Shown here one piece after another: positions 1-13,059 of a stretch of 64,000 nucleotides of DNA (within the stretch, counting starts at the first letter, position 1; each line of letters begins with the position of its first letter). Origin of the DNA: Melanocharis versteri (Eukaryota; Chordata; Aves; Passeriformes; Melanocharitidae). The position numbers were made by a program, and so were the translations under genes. The notes beneath the pieces are model-generated. The model made no database searches, was not told the origin of the DNA, and worked only from the letters and a program-made list of their open reading frames with translations. The DNA lies in the NCBI GenBank assembly GCA_013397845.1, contig VZTG01009129.1, forward strand, positions 278,572-342,571, written 5' to 3'.

Positions 1-589
1 AAGCAGAAAGCCCTTCCCATGGAATCCATGCCTCGGAGCTGGTGGAATTCTCTCGTGTGGGCAGGACTTGTGCTCTGCACCTTTGTGTGTGTGACCCACC
101 TGAGGGGCTGTGGAAATCTTTCCGGGGAACAGCCCGGCCCTTCCTCCAGCAGTTCAGGCTCCTGCACCTCCCTGTGCCCTGAGAGCAAATTAAGAGTAGC
201 TATGACTTTCTTCCTGTCTGTGTTTGTAATGCCCCCGGCTGATTGCATTTGTGTAATTAATTGCCCAACCTGCGTCTCGCAGGGGAGTGATCCGGAGGGC
301 GTTTGCCCTCCTGGCACACCAGGAACAGTAAAATCCTTTCCCCCACACCTGGGGCGATGTCTGGGGGCGGTTTTTGGGCTCCGCAGCTCTCTGCTCCCCC
401 CCGCAGCTGCGAGTAAGTGAGGTGTGAGCCTGACAAACGTTTTGCTCTGTTTGCAGCCTTGAATGAGCCCTGGACGAGTGGGTTTGGAGCGGAAAGAGGC
501 GTTTTCACGGGTCACTAATGCACTTTGAACTAGAGACGGGAGAGCAGCGCTGACCTGAGCTGCTCCGGCAGCCACGGGCTGAATCAAAT
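1..589. other. Upstream DNA, nothing recognised
   Basis: No repeat, exon or promoter hallmark is recognised. Open frames here have no recognisable protein. In human the next gene upstream of SEPT9 is SEC14L1, so this is presumably intergenic DNA. Confidence 0.5.
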
Positions 590-985
590 CCATGGGGTGC
601 GCCGGGCTGGAGGCGTGAAATTCCATCCCTTCCCTTTGCTGCGGAGGGTAAACGCACGGGGATTTGCAGGGCGGGGAGCTGGCAGGGCCGAGCCCCGGGG
701 ATGGTTTGCGTGCCGCGGGGGTAAGGTGCAGCCGCGGGGGAGGCTGAGCCCCGCTCTTACCCTGCCCGTGCCGGCAGACTTGGAACAGCCCGCACCGGTG
801 TGTGCGGCTGGCAAAGGTGTGTGCTGACAACTGGGGCTGCCCCTCGGCCGCAGCCACGCGCGGATGCGGTGGCACCGCGCGCGTCCCCTCCCCGGCCCTG
901 CCTACAAAAGGATCGTGGCACCCCCGGCACCGCGCACCCCGCCCGGCCTCGCCCCTGCTCCCATGTCACAGCCCGGAGCGACGGC
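590..985 (+). promoter_or_regulatory. SEPTIN9: GC-rich promoter and 5' leader of septin-9 long isoform
   Basis: A CpG-rich block immediately precedes the v1 start codon. Visible elements are a TATA-like CTACAAAAGG at about 902-910 and an Sp1-type CCCCGCCC at 937-944. If the TATA-like box is used, transcription would begin near 930-940 and the leader would be about 50 bases. CpG density falls off both upstream of about 590 and shortly after the donor at 1008. The promoter assignment is an inference from position and composition; the exact start site is not visible. Confidence 0.65.
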
Positions 986-989
986 ATGA
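963..989 (+). other. Upstream ORF overlapping the septin-9 v1 start (ATGA overlap)
   Basis: ATG at 963 opens an eight-codon frame, MSQPGATA, that ends in TGA at 987-989. The stop shares bases with the main ATG (986-988), giving an ATGA overlap. If the transcript starts upstream of 963, ribosomes using this ORF would stop on the real start codon, a layout associated with termination-reinitiation or dampened translation. The sequence is clear; use in vivo is unknown. Confidence 0.5.
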
Positions 990-1007
990 AGAAATCCTCG
1001 TATTCAG
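986..1007 (+). CDS. SEPTIN9: Septin-9 long isoform (v1), first coding exon (partial CDS)
   Basis: This exon encodes the first seven residues of septin-9 isoform 1, MKKSSYS, plus the first base (G) of codon 8. Seen: ATG at 986-988 followed by a consensus donor GTGAGC at 1008. Joined to 24701-24757 it reads MKKSSYSG then IARTSSGRLRRLSDQTSP, which lines up with the human v1 start (MKKSYSGGTRTSSGRLRRLG) with one extra Ser and a few substitutions. Known: septin-9 is a GTP-binding septin at the ends of septin octamers; the long isoform's N-terminal extension binds microtubules. The exon sits at the 3' edge of a GC-rich promoter. The start is chosen because it is the human-equivalent start and keeps frame across the splice. 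An upstream ATG at 963 opens a short ORF ending across this start. Identification is firm; TSS and UTR length are inferred. Confidence 0.92.
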
Positions 1008-4000
1008 GTGAGCCTCCCTCTCCTCTCGCCTCTCCCTTTGTGTCTGTACTGGGAAAAGGGAAAGGTTGAAAAAACCCCGAAGTGCGACGTGCACGAGCCC
1101 TCCTGGCTGTGAGCGCTCTGCGGAGGAGTGAGCAGCTGTTTCACTGTGTGGAAACAAGTGGAAAAGGCTTAAAAAGCAAGGCAAACGCAGCGAGGCAGCT
1201 TGTTCCAGGAGGAACCCGGCACTGGGGGCACGGACCTTGTTATGGGCAGGCACCTGTGCCAGCACGGGGTGAGAGCCAGCGCCGAGCGGCAGCGTGGCAT
1301 CAGAACAGGACGGTGGGGTGTGTGTATGTGACACTGGCTGCCCTCGGGGCTGCAGGCTTTTCCAAACGGGGTGTAAGAGATGGGATCCTCTCATGCTGGG
1401 GGACTCTTTTCTCCCTTCTCCCCACCCTGGCTTTGCCACTCTTGCCCTCTGGGGTGAGGGCATTGTGTACTCTGCTCGTACAGGCTCCTTCCTCCCCGGC
1501 TGCCACAGAGTGTGCAGCCACGCCTGGTGTCATTCCTGTGAATTCCCCGTGAAATCCTGCCCCGGGAAGTGGCTGGTGCACCACAGAGAGGACACGTCTC
1601 CCATGAGAGGTGCCCTGCTCACCCTGTAAAGCTCAGGTGCCTCTGGCAGCTCCTCCCGCTGCCGGACTTTGCTCTGCGGCTGATTTCTGCTCTGCTCCAG
1701 GCACCAGCCTGCAGCTCTGTGCTCTGCAAGCCAAGTTCTGCCCTGGCTTCACCCTGGCCACTGTGGGGACGTGGTGTCATGGTGCCAGCCTCCTCCTAAC
1801 GCCACAAGCCACGGGTCTGGCCACCCTGCAAGGGTGTTGGTGACAGCTGCCAGTCTCTTGAGCCACGCCGTGGCCGCAGGACTTTGCTCGAGCCACAGGA
1901 GCTGGGGTTTTGCTTCACTCAGAAAATTCACTCTGTGATGCCTGTTTATGGTTAAAATTAATTAGCAACGTTTTTGTCTTGCACATTTTTCTTCTCTCAT
2001 TAGTGCTGCTAAATGGGCTGCCGGGAGGGTTTATTAGGGCTTGTATGCCGGGAACCTGAGACAGTCTGAGTGTGATGATTAGCATGTTGTAATGGATTAA
2101 ATTGGGTATTAATGGTTGTGCACTGTGTGTAGAGAAACCTGTTATTGTGGCCTCCTGAGGTGGTTGGAGCAGCTCTGGAGCAGGGAGGAGCAGAGCGAGG
2201 AGAGGTCTGCATTCAGCTGGCTGTCACACAGAAAAGCTGCCAGCTCTGTGACCTCGTGCTGTGACTCCTTGCAGGTCAGGCCAAGGGTCCTTAGCTGCTT
2301 TGCTTGTTTGGGGTGGGCTGTGCTGGAGTGGAGCTGGGGCACTGCAAAAGCCCTGATGTGTCTCTGGTCGGTGCCCAAACCTTCCTGCACTGGGTGGTAC
2401 AGCTGAGCTGACATCTGGGCAGTGCCTCCATTCCAAAGGGGCTGTGGTTGCATTTTGGAAACGCTGCTTTGAGATTTCCCTGGGTACAGTGCAGCTATTT
2501 AAACAAAAAAAACAGAACTGCGATGCCCAGAATCCACCACTGGGAAGCAACAGGACAGTTGCACTCCTTACAAACGCCTCACACCTTGCAAAGAGCTGAG
2601 CTCTGCTTAGCTGCTCTGGGTTGCAAAGGCTTCTCTTTTGGCACTGCTGCGCTGTGCTGGGGCTGTGCCTCTCCCTGATTTATCGGGCAGAAGGTGAATG
2701 AAGGTGGAGGAATCACCCACGGCGCTGGAGAGGCCACCTTGGAGAGCTGCCACCTCTGCGAGGTGAAGCCAGCCCTCCCTGGCTGGTGTGTTCACAATCA
2801 GGGCACAGCAATGGTCACTCGCTCTGGGGGATGTCACTGGGAGCCCAGATTGCTTCTCCAAGACTTGAGATGTACAGGGTGCTGCAGAGCCTCTGGGCTC
2901 TCTGCTGTCTGTCAGAGGAACTGGTGAGGTGACAAAGTGACTTCTCAGCTGCAAAAGCTGATGCTGACAGCCCCTGGCAGGCTGGAAACGCAGTGCCTGG
3001 TTGAAAAACTCCTGAAAATGATGGCAAAGGAAAAAAAATGAACATCTAAACACTTTTTGAGGTTAGGGAACATCCCTTCCTGGCCTGATTTGTCCCTCTC
3101 TGGCATTTTTTGGGTCTCTTTTGGGGACTGGGTGCCCCTGAACCCAGCTGGAGGATCTTGCTTGACTTCCCAGGGCTGAACCTCCAGCTCCATCCTCCTC
3201 CGTGGGCACAGCGGTGCTCTCCTGTTATCAGGCTGTTCCCCGCCCCAGGCAAGATTTACCTTCCCTAAAGCACTTCAGGGGCAATCCCAACCCATCTGCT
3301 GCGACTTCTGAGCACACGCCACATAGGTGGGGTGGGGATGAAGAGTTTACCTTGGGGTGCCTCACCTCTCAGGAGCAGAGAGGCTCAGTCAGACCTTTGT
3401 GCCGTAGCCGTGGGTGCGTGCAGCTCATCCCGGCACTGCTTTGTTCCTGGAACTCCTGGCAGCAGCAGCAGGAGGAGGGGAGAGCGTAGAACAGGGATTT
3501 TACAGAGCAGTAACTTCTACTGAAGCCAGCTCTTACATGTGTGCCTTGGGGATGTCTGTTATTTCAGTTGCTAAAGGCGAACTTGCCCTGGAATACTACT
3601 TTTTGAGGATTTTTTGATTCTCACTTTCCATTACTCAAGCCCAATTGCGTCGCCAAAGAAGCAATAGACAGGATTTGTGATACATGACACGGCGATTTAT
3701 AGGTATTTTCAAGGATGGTGCAAGTGGTTTTGGCCAAGGATGGTTTCAGTTTCAGGTTTATGTGAGATGCTGGCACTCACTAAAATAAGGATCACCGGAA
3801 TTACAGTACCTCCAGAATTATTCATAGTGGTTATGTGTCACCCACTCTTACCTGACCTGCAGGCTCCTAATTTATTGCTTAGGCATTTAGGGAGAAATAA
3901 CTCTTCACATATGAGTTAAAGCTATAGGAAAAATTACAGGAATAACAGCAAGAACTGTGATTCCATCACTGCATGAGGATTTTCCCATATTGTGACTCGT

Positions 4001-4078
4001 AAAATGATTCCCTATAAAACATGGGAAATAGAATATAAATCAAACTGGATTTGTTGGTGCTATCTAGAGAATTTGTGG

Positions 4079-4220
4079 CTGTCTCATCCCTGGAAGTGCT
4101 CAAGACAGGTTGGATGGGGCTCTGAGTAACCCGGTCTAGAGGAAGCTGTCCTGCCCGTGGCAGGGGCTTGGAAGGAGATGGCCTTTGAGGTCCCTTCCAA
4201 CCCAAAGCATTCTGTGATCC
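4079..4220 (+). mobile_element. CR1 LINE 3' tail fragment
   Basis: The sequence carries the typical CR1 3' end: TCCCTGGAAGTGCTCAAGAC, GGTTGGATGGGGCTCTGAG, then CCCTTCCAACCCAAAGCATT and a TGTGATCC terminus. It is 5'-truncated and diverged, with no functional coding potential. CR1 is the dominant avian non-LTR retrotransposon. Confidence 0.9.
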
Positions 4221-7200
4221 CAGCTCAGCTGGAAAGCTTCGGGGAATCAGCTCTGTCCCCAGATTGTTGCTTTGTGGTGTCCCAGGTTCCCCTCCTGCCC
4301 AGACCCGTGGTGTCCTTGGAGCTGACACCACACGGCTCCTGCAGATGCTGCGCGCCTGTGGATCTGAGCCAAGGCAGCAGCAGGTACAGGTCTGGGGGGT
4401 TTGTGCCCCACCAAGGGGCTCTGCTTTGTGCTCCATGACATCCAGGGAGGGAAAAGAAGCACGGGAGCTCTTGCTGGGCTGGGCAAGAGCTGTGTGTGCA
4501 GCTGTGGCAGCACAGGGACACGTGCCACAGCGAGTCCTCACCCAGCACAGTGAGGGAGTTCATCAAAGCGCAGTGAAGCAGCAGGGCAGGGACTTGGACC
4601 CCCCCTAAATAATCCTCAAGGGCTGTGACTGGCCAAGCTCTGTCTGCTGGGGAGGCCTCGGACCATGTCTGGCTGTAACTGGTCTGAAATGGGCTGGAAA
4701 AACTGAGACTGGATCTTTTTCAGGCTGATACTGCATGAGAGAGACCTGGTGTGGTTCCCTCAAAGGGTTTTAACCACCCTGCCATAAAAGCTGCTGGGTG
4801 GGGTGGGGATGACCTGGTGTCTGCAGAACCCATTGTTTGCTCCTGAACCCGACCCCATCTCCTGTCACTGAACTGGCACAGTCTGTGTCTGAGCTGGTGA
4901 AAAATGAAAAGAGTTGTTCAGACCTGATTTTTTGTATTTTTTTTTTCTCTAGTTCTCTGGCCAAACTCTAATATCAAGGAAAAAATACACTTGGATCCAA
5001 CAAAAACATTCATTTAATTTTAGATTGTCATTTGCAACAGAAATTCGAGATGGTTTGTTTTGAAATACATTAAAAAAAAAAAAGCCATAGTTTTTCAGCT
5101 CAAACTCTCAGCTAGCTCTTACTCCCCAGAACTTGCGTTGCTGGATCAGTGAGAGTAAGGGCAATATGAAAGGGAAAAAAAGGGTGAGGAGAGAGTTTTG
5201 GAGCCCAGGAGCGTAGGGAAGGGGAACAGTGGTGGTGCTGGCAATGCCATTGTGGAGTGTGATGACCCAGGAACACCAGTCCCTCGCCTGAAGCTGTGGA
5301 GGGTGTTCTTGGTGTGGGTTTGTGGTGGTGTTGTGTTACCTGCTGTTGCTGAAACAGCAGGAAGGAAGATAACAGGGACTACAAAATGAACTTGTTTTTT
5401 GGTAATCCCAGAACAGCAGGAGGCTTCTGCACAGACAAAGGGCTTTGCGTTATTTTCAGGATGCTGAAAGCTCTGTGGGTTGGCTGGGTCAGCTGCCAGG
5501 AATGATCTGCATCATTCAGACCCACGTGAAAGCTGGTTGATACCAAGCATCCAATGGCCCCTCATCCTTGCTTTAAGCCCCACAGAAAAGAACAAACAAA
5601 ATGCTGTTCCTGCATGGCAAACCCCCTCTCACTTTTGGACAACCACATCTCCTACTTGTCCATACCCATCTCTCACATTTTTGAACAGTGAGGAGCAGCC
5701 ATGGTGCCTGCTTACATTCACAACATTCACACATTTCTCTGGTGAGTTTTCTTCCCCCATTCCTGTCATTTATTTACTGTTTTTAACCACTTGATCCATC
5801 ACATCATGCTGTTCCCTGCTCTGCCACTTCCCCATTGCTGCACGCATGTGGGACAGTGACTTTTGATGTTCTCACTGGCTGGTGCCCCGGGGTTGTTGTT
5901 TGAGCTGTAGCAACATCCAGAGAGAGCAGGTACCTTTGTGCAGGGTGCTGGGGGATCCAGGGAAAAGCAGGCATGTCCTTCCCACCCCACATCCCTGAAT
6001 TTCTCGATGACTGTTGTGTGGTGGGTGGCAGAGGCAAAGGCATAAGAATAGGGCAGTGTTGCAGGCCATGCTCCCAAATCAACACTGTGACCAAGAGGCA
6101 GCATTGTCCTGGGTATTTTAGTTAATACCTAAAACAATTAACCCTTCTTCTGATTCCTTTTAAAAAGAAAAAGTCGTATTCTTCAGAGAATTCGATTTCT
6201 AATATGCTTGTCCTCTCTTGTGGTAGTAAAGCCTATAATTTTCTTGAGTGTTACAGATTGTTGGAGCTTCTGTCGGATGAAAGCACCTTGATCCCTGGAC
6301 AGACTGTTCTCAGCTGCCTTCAGGGCCTCACAGTCAGTTTCTGTGGCTTAGCAGATATCGAGAGCTGTTGATGGCACTTGGCATCAGTCCTGGCAAACTT
6401 TCCTCAGCGCTTCCTTGCTGCAAAACGCGAGGTGGGACCGTGAGAAGTCCAATCAAAAGGCACAATTGTTTTATTTTACTCCCATGCTGACAGAATGTAT
6501 TGCCATAGATGTAAATGCAATGTGCCATCACATGTTTCTGAAGGCTCGTGATGATTGATGGAACCTTGTTATGAAAAACGCTCATCGTGCTGTGCTGGGG
6601 TGGCCAGATCGGTGTGATGGGTTTGGTTGGGTGTTCTGCTGTTTCCAGGCTTGGTGGCGTGTGTGGGCAGGGTTAGAGCTTTGCTCCAGGTAGGAAAAAC
6701 ATCCCAACATCTGTTAGAAAATAGTTTGGAGAAGCAAGGAAATCCAGCCTGTGGAGAAAGACAAATAACAAACCGCAACTCGCAGACATTTGCAGAACAT
6801 AATGAAAGGCCCTGTGGGGCCTAGTGGGGTGTTTTCAGCTTCCCCAAAATCCCCATCCTCTTCCTGTGGCCACCTGGGCTGAGCAGGGAGAAGTGATGGC
6901 ACATGGAACAGGGAGATGCTGCAGGAACATCCCAAAAAGCAGCACTGACAGCAAGTGGGGCGCTTTGCGTGAGGCCAACCTGTGCCTCTTAGATGAGGGG
7001 TGTCTTGTTTGCTGCACAAGGTGTGATCCAAATCCAAGGAAAAGTCTTTGGAAGAGGAGAGGGCTTTGTATTGCAGCGATTTATGAGGATTTAACCTGTG
7101 GGACAGATGGGTGAGGCCAGGGAACTCACAAAAAGCAGGCAGAGGTGACCTGCAGGGGACATCTGTCCCTTGGGGTGACGCCAGCTGGCCGTGCCACTGT

Positions 7201-10200
7201 GTTTAGCACCTCACCAGGGAGTTCCCCTTCCCAGCAGCCCTGGCATCCTCAGGAAAAGCAGCTGTGCTTGTGCAGCCCTCGCTCCCTGTGGAATCACACA
7301 AGCAGTGGTGTGGTGGGAGAGGCAGCAGAGCCTCTGGTGAGTCAGCCCGTTCCCACAGTGGCCCCAGTGACCGACCGGTGACAAGGACAGCTCAAGGCAC
7401 CCTTTCGAGGTTTGTGTTCCAGAGGGGGACTCACAGCTGCCTGGGAAGCTGCTTCCTGCTGTGTCACTGCTCAGATGAGCTTCTCCCAGGGCTCAGAGGG
7501 ATTCAGTCATCTCCAGAGCAGGGGTTGGCATCCGTGGGGGATGGCACCAGAGCCTGCGAGAGGAAAGTTTTCATCCAGTGCTGCAACTCTTGTGAGAACA
7601 GCTGATTGTGCTGGGCAGGAAGGGGCTCGTTGGGAAGTTCTTGTCTGAGTTTCGACATTGATCACTGCACTGCACACTCTGAAGCACAGTATCAGTTATT
7701 TCCATGACCTGAACTTCTCATTTCAAGTTCAAATCTGATGCCCAGAGCATGTCACTGTCCCCTCCATTTCTCTCAAACACTGCGCTGCCTTCGTTGCTCC
7801 CAGGTCAAGCAGATGGAAGTTAAACTGGAGGGGTGATTGCAAGTTGGAACTAGCAGCAAAAGGGTTTCTTTTCTTCCCTTTGTCCATGCCAGATGAGTAT
7901 TATTTACAGGAAACACTTTGTACAGCTTTGAGATTTGTTTAGAGAAGGAGTGTAGGGGGGGAGACAGCTAAAGGCAGAATGGAAATTAAAAAGGTCACAG
8001 TAATGCTCAAGAAAATCCATAATTTCCTGGAGTGGGAGTATTGCTATTCTGGGGACTGAGGGAATAGTGGAGCTGGGGCTCCAGCTCCCGGGGGAGAGCG
8101 TGCTGAGGGATGAACTGGCTCCCTTGGGGAAGGGATGAGTTTGGCACCCAGCAGCTTTCCCTGAGACCTCGTGGGGCCGAGCCCAGAGCAGCTGCTGGGG
8201 ACAGAGGGTCCCTGACACTGTGTTGTTCCCTCAGCTCATCCAGAGTCACGTCCCTCGCAGGCCGTGGTGGCCATGCCAGGGAATCTCAGAACACTCCCGA
8301 GCTCGGGAGCAGCCCCCGGGCTGTGTTTGCTTTGGCCTGATGTTATCCAGGGAAATGGGGATTGCCTACAGCTTTGTGTAATGGAGAGAATAAACAAAGG
8401 AAGGAGGACGAGATGCCCTCAGCCGCTGCTGCTGAGGGGTGACTCAGTGCTGAGCTGGGAGTGCCTGGGCACGTACGGAGCAAAGCTGCTGAGGACAACA
8501 GCAGATCCTGGAGCAGGACAAGTCAGGACAAAGGGCTTGCACAGGACAGCCCACGGAGGTGGCAGGGGGCTGTTGCAGGGAGTTAAGGAGGCTGGAGGCT
8601 CTGTTCTGCCGGCAGGAAAGCTGCACAAGAGCAAATGTCACCCACCCTGGCTGTCACCCACCCCAGCTGGTGGCAGCCCCCAGCCTGCCCAGGTCTGTGG
8701 TGGGGGACTCAGCCACCAGCACCCTAGAAAGGCTTTGCTCTCCTCATTTTCATCTTCCGTCTTTCTCCCAAGATGACTTTCAATTAAATTTTAAACTTAA
8801 AAGCAAAATCTAGGTACGTTTAAATCAGTAGGAATGAGGATGGAACGTAATTCTTTGCCAACGTGGAATTTAATTTGAAGCACTGAAAGTTGAGGATGTT
8901 GCCAGTCCAAGCCTAGTTCTCCTCGTCCTCTTTGCTTTGGGGAAGGTTTTCAAGCTCACTGATTTTCAGTGTTCCAGTGATAGAAGTCACATGTGCTGCA
9001 GTGCCCTTATCTGAGGTCAGTTGCTAGAAACACTGTGAAATCCTTAAATTCAGACCTTCATCGTGTGGTCTTGCAGCCCACTCTGCCCCAGGAAGAGCCT
9101 TTTCCCCTCGGGTGCCTTGCTTTCACGTGTTTTAGAGCATGTTTTATAAAATTGGTTATAATGCTGAGAAATGTGAGTTTGAGTTGTGCCCAAACTGTTC
9201 CAGAACAACCACACCATGGGGTTTCAAGTGCTTGGTTTTTTAATTTATTGATTTTTTTTTTTTAGCAGGTAAGTTACGACTCTCAGAGCTGTTGAGTAGT
9301 ATCTACTGAACAGCTCAGACACAACCTGCAGGACTGCCATTACTGCAGCTAATTACCCTTTGACATTCATTTCCATTCAGCTCCATCTGCATCTGTGAAC
9401 GCTTTCCCAAATTGCTGTTCTGACAAGTGAGATGCCCCAGTTGCGGAGTCCCACATCTGAGAGCTCGGGAAGGCTCTCGGTGCTGTGGCTTGTTGGGGAT
9501 GTCATGGCTTGGGTGGTCTCCTCGTCCTGCTTGGCAGCTGGAGCAAGAGGCTGTGAGTTATTTCCCGTGGTGGGTTTTTGTCAGATAAACCTCCCAGCAG
9601 TGATGTGAAATTGTCTGACAGCTGATTCCTGCAGTTAGTGCTGGGAGCAATGAGTTAGTCCGGGGAAGGATGAGCTCAGCCCTTGAGAGCTTGATCCATC
9701 TGTGGAGGTTTCAGAGCTTCCTCCGTGGCAGAGCTGCTCTGCGTGGTCCATCATGGACCAGCCACTCTCCAGGAAATCATCATCATGCATCAGTGTTTTA
9801 AAATACATCTCAGGCCTTTCGGACAGTGCACTTGGAGGGGAGAGGGGAGGAGGGGGTCTGTGACTGCATGGTTCTTTTGTGTGTTTGGCTTCGTTTGTAG
9901 AGATCATCGTGGGAAGAGTGAGAGCCCTGTTCTTGAGCCGTGATGGAGAAGGAACAGTAAAAAGATGTTTCATAACATGTGTATGGATTAATGCTCAGAT
10001 CTTACTGAGCCTTTCATCTCCTCTGGGCCCTGAGCACAAGTATGGGAATGGATATGAGGTAGAAAAGCCTCCCATGTCAATTTTTGCAGGGTTTTGCATT
10101 AAACCCTTGTACAGACTGTGCCTCTTCCTTGGTGGATGATTTTTGGGCTGCTGTTGGCAGAGGTTGTAACACAGGAGAAGGATCTGGAAGACTGGTACAG

Positions 10201-11266
10201 GGCATAGTGACACAGCTCCTGCTGAGCCAGGAGCAAAACCTCACCTTAGTCCTGGGTGAAAATAATCAGTGTCCTCGTTCCTAGCCCTGGGGCAGGATTT
10301 CTGTGTCCAGAGCCCCTCCAAGTGATGGACAGGCTGCTCCTGGGAGGCACACAGGGCTGAGAAGTGTTTCCCACAGGTCAGGGGCACACGGGAGCGTGGG
10401 TCAGTGGGTGGGAAAACAGAAGCCATGCTGGCAGAGATGTCCCCAGGTATCCACGAGCTGTGACTTTTGTCCTTCCTCCTCACTGCCTCTTCTCTGCTGG
10501 CTGGGGGCTGCCCAAAGAGGCCCTGCTCTCCCCAGGGCTGTTCATGCTCTCCTGCCTCCCATCTGGAGCTGAGCTTGTTTGGATTTCTAGGGGAGCAGGG
10601 AGCCTGCCGGGGTGGGTTTGTTTGCCCTTCTCTCCGAGCAAACACCCGCCTGTCACGCGGGGCTGGCGCAGGTGGCAGGTGGCACCTTGTCCCCTTCCAA
10701 GGGGCTCAGGGATCCTCGGCAAAGCCCTGGCTTGTGCACACAGCCTGCAGGAGCTCCAGCCAGCCCTGCTCGGGGCAGGATGTGGGGCCTTTCCAGGAGG
10801 CTGTGCCGCTCCCCTGGCTGGAGCAGAGTCCCACGCAGAGGAGCTGGTTCAGTGCAAACAAACCCTTGGACCGGGGCTGCTCCGCCTGGCACCTGGAGCC
10901 ACTCTGTGCCCGCTGGGGAGCCAGAGCACAGCAGGAGGGGTTGGCAAAGGGAGCAGTTCTAATGGAGAGCCTGTCCTGGCGCTGAGCCTGGGTGCTGCTG
11001 CTCATCTCTTTTACACCTTTCTGACGGCCTGCCTCCCACCCCTCACTCCGCAGTCAGGTCCATCCCACGGTTACAGGCACCTGCCTGGAGTGCCTGTCAC
11101 CCTCTGCTGTTCCTCCAGCTGGTGATGACACAGCCTGGCAATTCAGCCCACGTGGGATATGAATCTTTTACAGGAGCCCCCCACAGCCACTGACTTGAGT
11201 CTGGTGTGTGGATTAGATCTTTGGGTTGGTCCTTGCCTGGTCACACTGTGTCCTGTTCGAGTTTTT

Positions 11267-11632
11267 TCACAGAATCATAGAACACGCTGAGTTGGAAGGG
11301 ACCCACCAGGATCATGGAGTCCAACTCCTGGCCCTGCACAGGACACTCCAAGAGTCCCATCACGTGCCTGACAGCATTGTCCAAGTGCTCCTTGAACTCA
11401 GACAGGCTCAGTGCTGTGACCATTGCCCTGGGGAGCCTGTTCAGTGCTCAACCACCCTGTGGGTGAAAAACCTCTTTGTGATATCCAACCTAAACCTGCC
11501 CTGACTCAGCTCCAGCCGTTTCCTTGAGTCCTGTCACTTGTTACCAGACTGAAGAGATCAGTACCTGCCCTGTGCTGCCCCTCAGGAGGATGTTAAAGAC
11601 CACAGTGAAGTCTCTCCTCAGTCGCCTCTTTT
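11267..11632 (-). mobile_element. CR1 LINE fragment, reverse orientation
   Basis: It begins with TCACAGAATCATAGAA, the reverse complement of the CR1 terminus, followed by GTTGGAAGGGACCCACCAGG and the CR1 3' region down to about CTCCTCAGTCGCC. About 365 bases of the 3' end remain. The open frames through it are CR1-derived. Confidence 0.9.
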
Positions 11633-11710
11633 TGTTTGGTTGTTGTCCTTTTCCAGAGTATTTGGATTAATTTGGACTCTAATCATCACTAACATTTCAT
11701 CCTCACTTGG

Positions 11711-11730
11711 GATCATCATCATCATCATCT
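11711..11730 (+). repeat. ATC trinucleotide run
   Basis: About six ATC units form a short microsatellite just beyond the CR1 copy at 11267. Confidence 0.85.
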
Positions 11731-13051
11731 TTAATAACCTCTCTTCCCATTTCTGGCGGTTAATTAATGGTGTATCCTTAGGTCGAAACAGAGCTGGGAG
11801 GTCAGGATATGGATAAAAAACTGCCTTGACAGAGCCCCTCAGAGCACCCTGGAAGCATCCAAACCCCGTTGCCTATAGATTATGGGCAAAATAAGATTAT
11901 AAACCAAGTAGAGACCTCTGCTCTGGGGGCTTAACAGCCTCCTCTGCTTTTCAAATCATGTCATCATAATCTTTGCAAGATTAGGCACTGTTTCAGCTGC
12001 AGGGCTTTTTTTTAATTTCACTTTCTCATGGAATAAACTGATGATGACAGATGCCCAGGAGCCCTGGAGGTCAGTGCTTTGTTTATACACAGGGAACTTG
12101 GGGCGTGAAGGGTGACAGCTGCCTCCAGAGAGGGACATGGATGTCACCTTCTCATGGAGCACGGGTCTGTGTGGCAGTGACCTTCTCTGTGCTTGTATCA
12201 CCTGGGCAGAGCCCGCAGAGGGGCTTTGGGCCCGTCCAGGGGATCCACTCTGTGGATAAATATGGCCTTTTTCCTGGGAAGGACAGGACCATGCTGTCTC
12301 ATTGGGTTTGTGTGGCCAGCCTGGGGCACCATCAGGTGCATGAGTCCTGCTCCCTGTGTAGTGACTGCACATAACCAAAGTGCTTCCTATTCTGGCAGCT
12401 GTCATTCATCCATTGATCTTAAAGCTGAGGGAGCTAATATCCTGTATTACAGAGGACCGATGCCTGGAAAAAAACAAGATGGAATTTCATTTTGCCTGAG
12501 TTGAGCCGTCTCAAAGCATCTCTGAATCAGAGCAGCCTCTCTCCAGCCAGATAATTCACCCTATCTTCCCCCTCCATCTGGGGCTGGAGGTGACTCAGTG
12601 CTGCAGAGCTCCTGGTGGCTGTGGCTTCCAGGTGCTGGTGGGGTGAGGAGTCAAACCCTCTGGAGATCTCTGGTTATGATCCCATCCTTCCTTCAGGCGC
12701 TAAAGCAGGTGGCTGCCAGCTTGCAGCCAGTGACAGGTGTGTGGTGACTGCTTGGTGTGACAGCAGATTCCAAAAGCAGTGGCAGTGATGCCTTAGGATT
12801 TTAGCTTTTATATTTTTCATGTATTTGTAATCCTGCAATTCTTTAGTGTTGAACTCTAAAGCCCATATACAGTGCTAGCTGCTGCTTTCCCATTCTGGTC
12901 AGAGACAACAATTCCTCTCCAGGCCTGGGAATCAAGGACACCTCACTGCCTCAGGTCCCGAGAAATGGAAACAAAAGTGAGTTGGGGGGGAGCAAACTGG
13001 GGGTAAATGACTTCATTACCTGAAGCTGTAATTGGAAGATTAACCCCCAAT

Positions 13052-13059
13052 ATGCAAAT
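13052..13059 (+). promoter_or_regulatory. POU octamer ATGCAAAT in an AT-rich block
   Basis: A perfect octamer sits in an AT-rich block (13010-13090) with nearby TAATT and TTATTAA sequences. This is enhancer-like, but support is motif-level only. Confidence 0.3.

Noticed and set aside
3600..4078. AT-rich block before the first CR1 copy, possibly an old LTR or DNA transposon
   Set aside because: No terminal repeats, target-site duplication or recognisable family sequence.
10364..11125. Plus-strand open frame of 253 codons
   Set aside because: Rich in Gly, Ser, Leu, Pro and Cys as expected from GC-rich noncoding DNA; no family resemblance.
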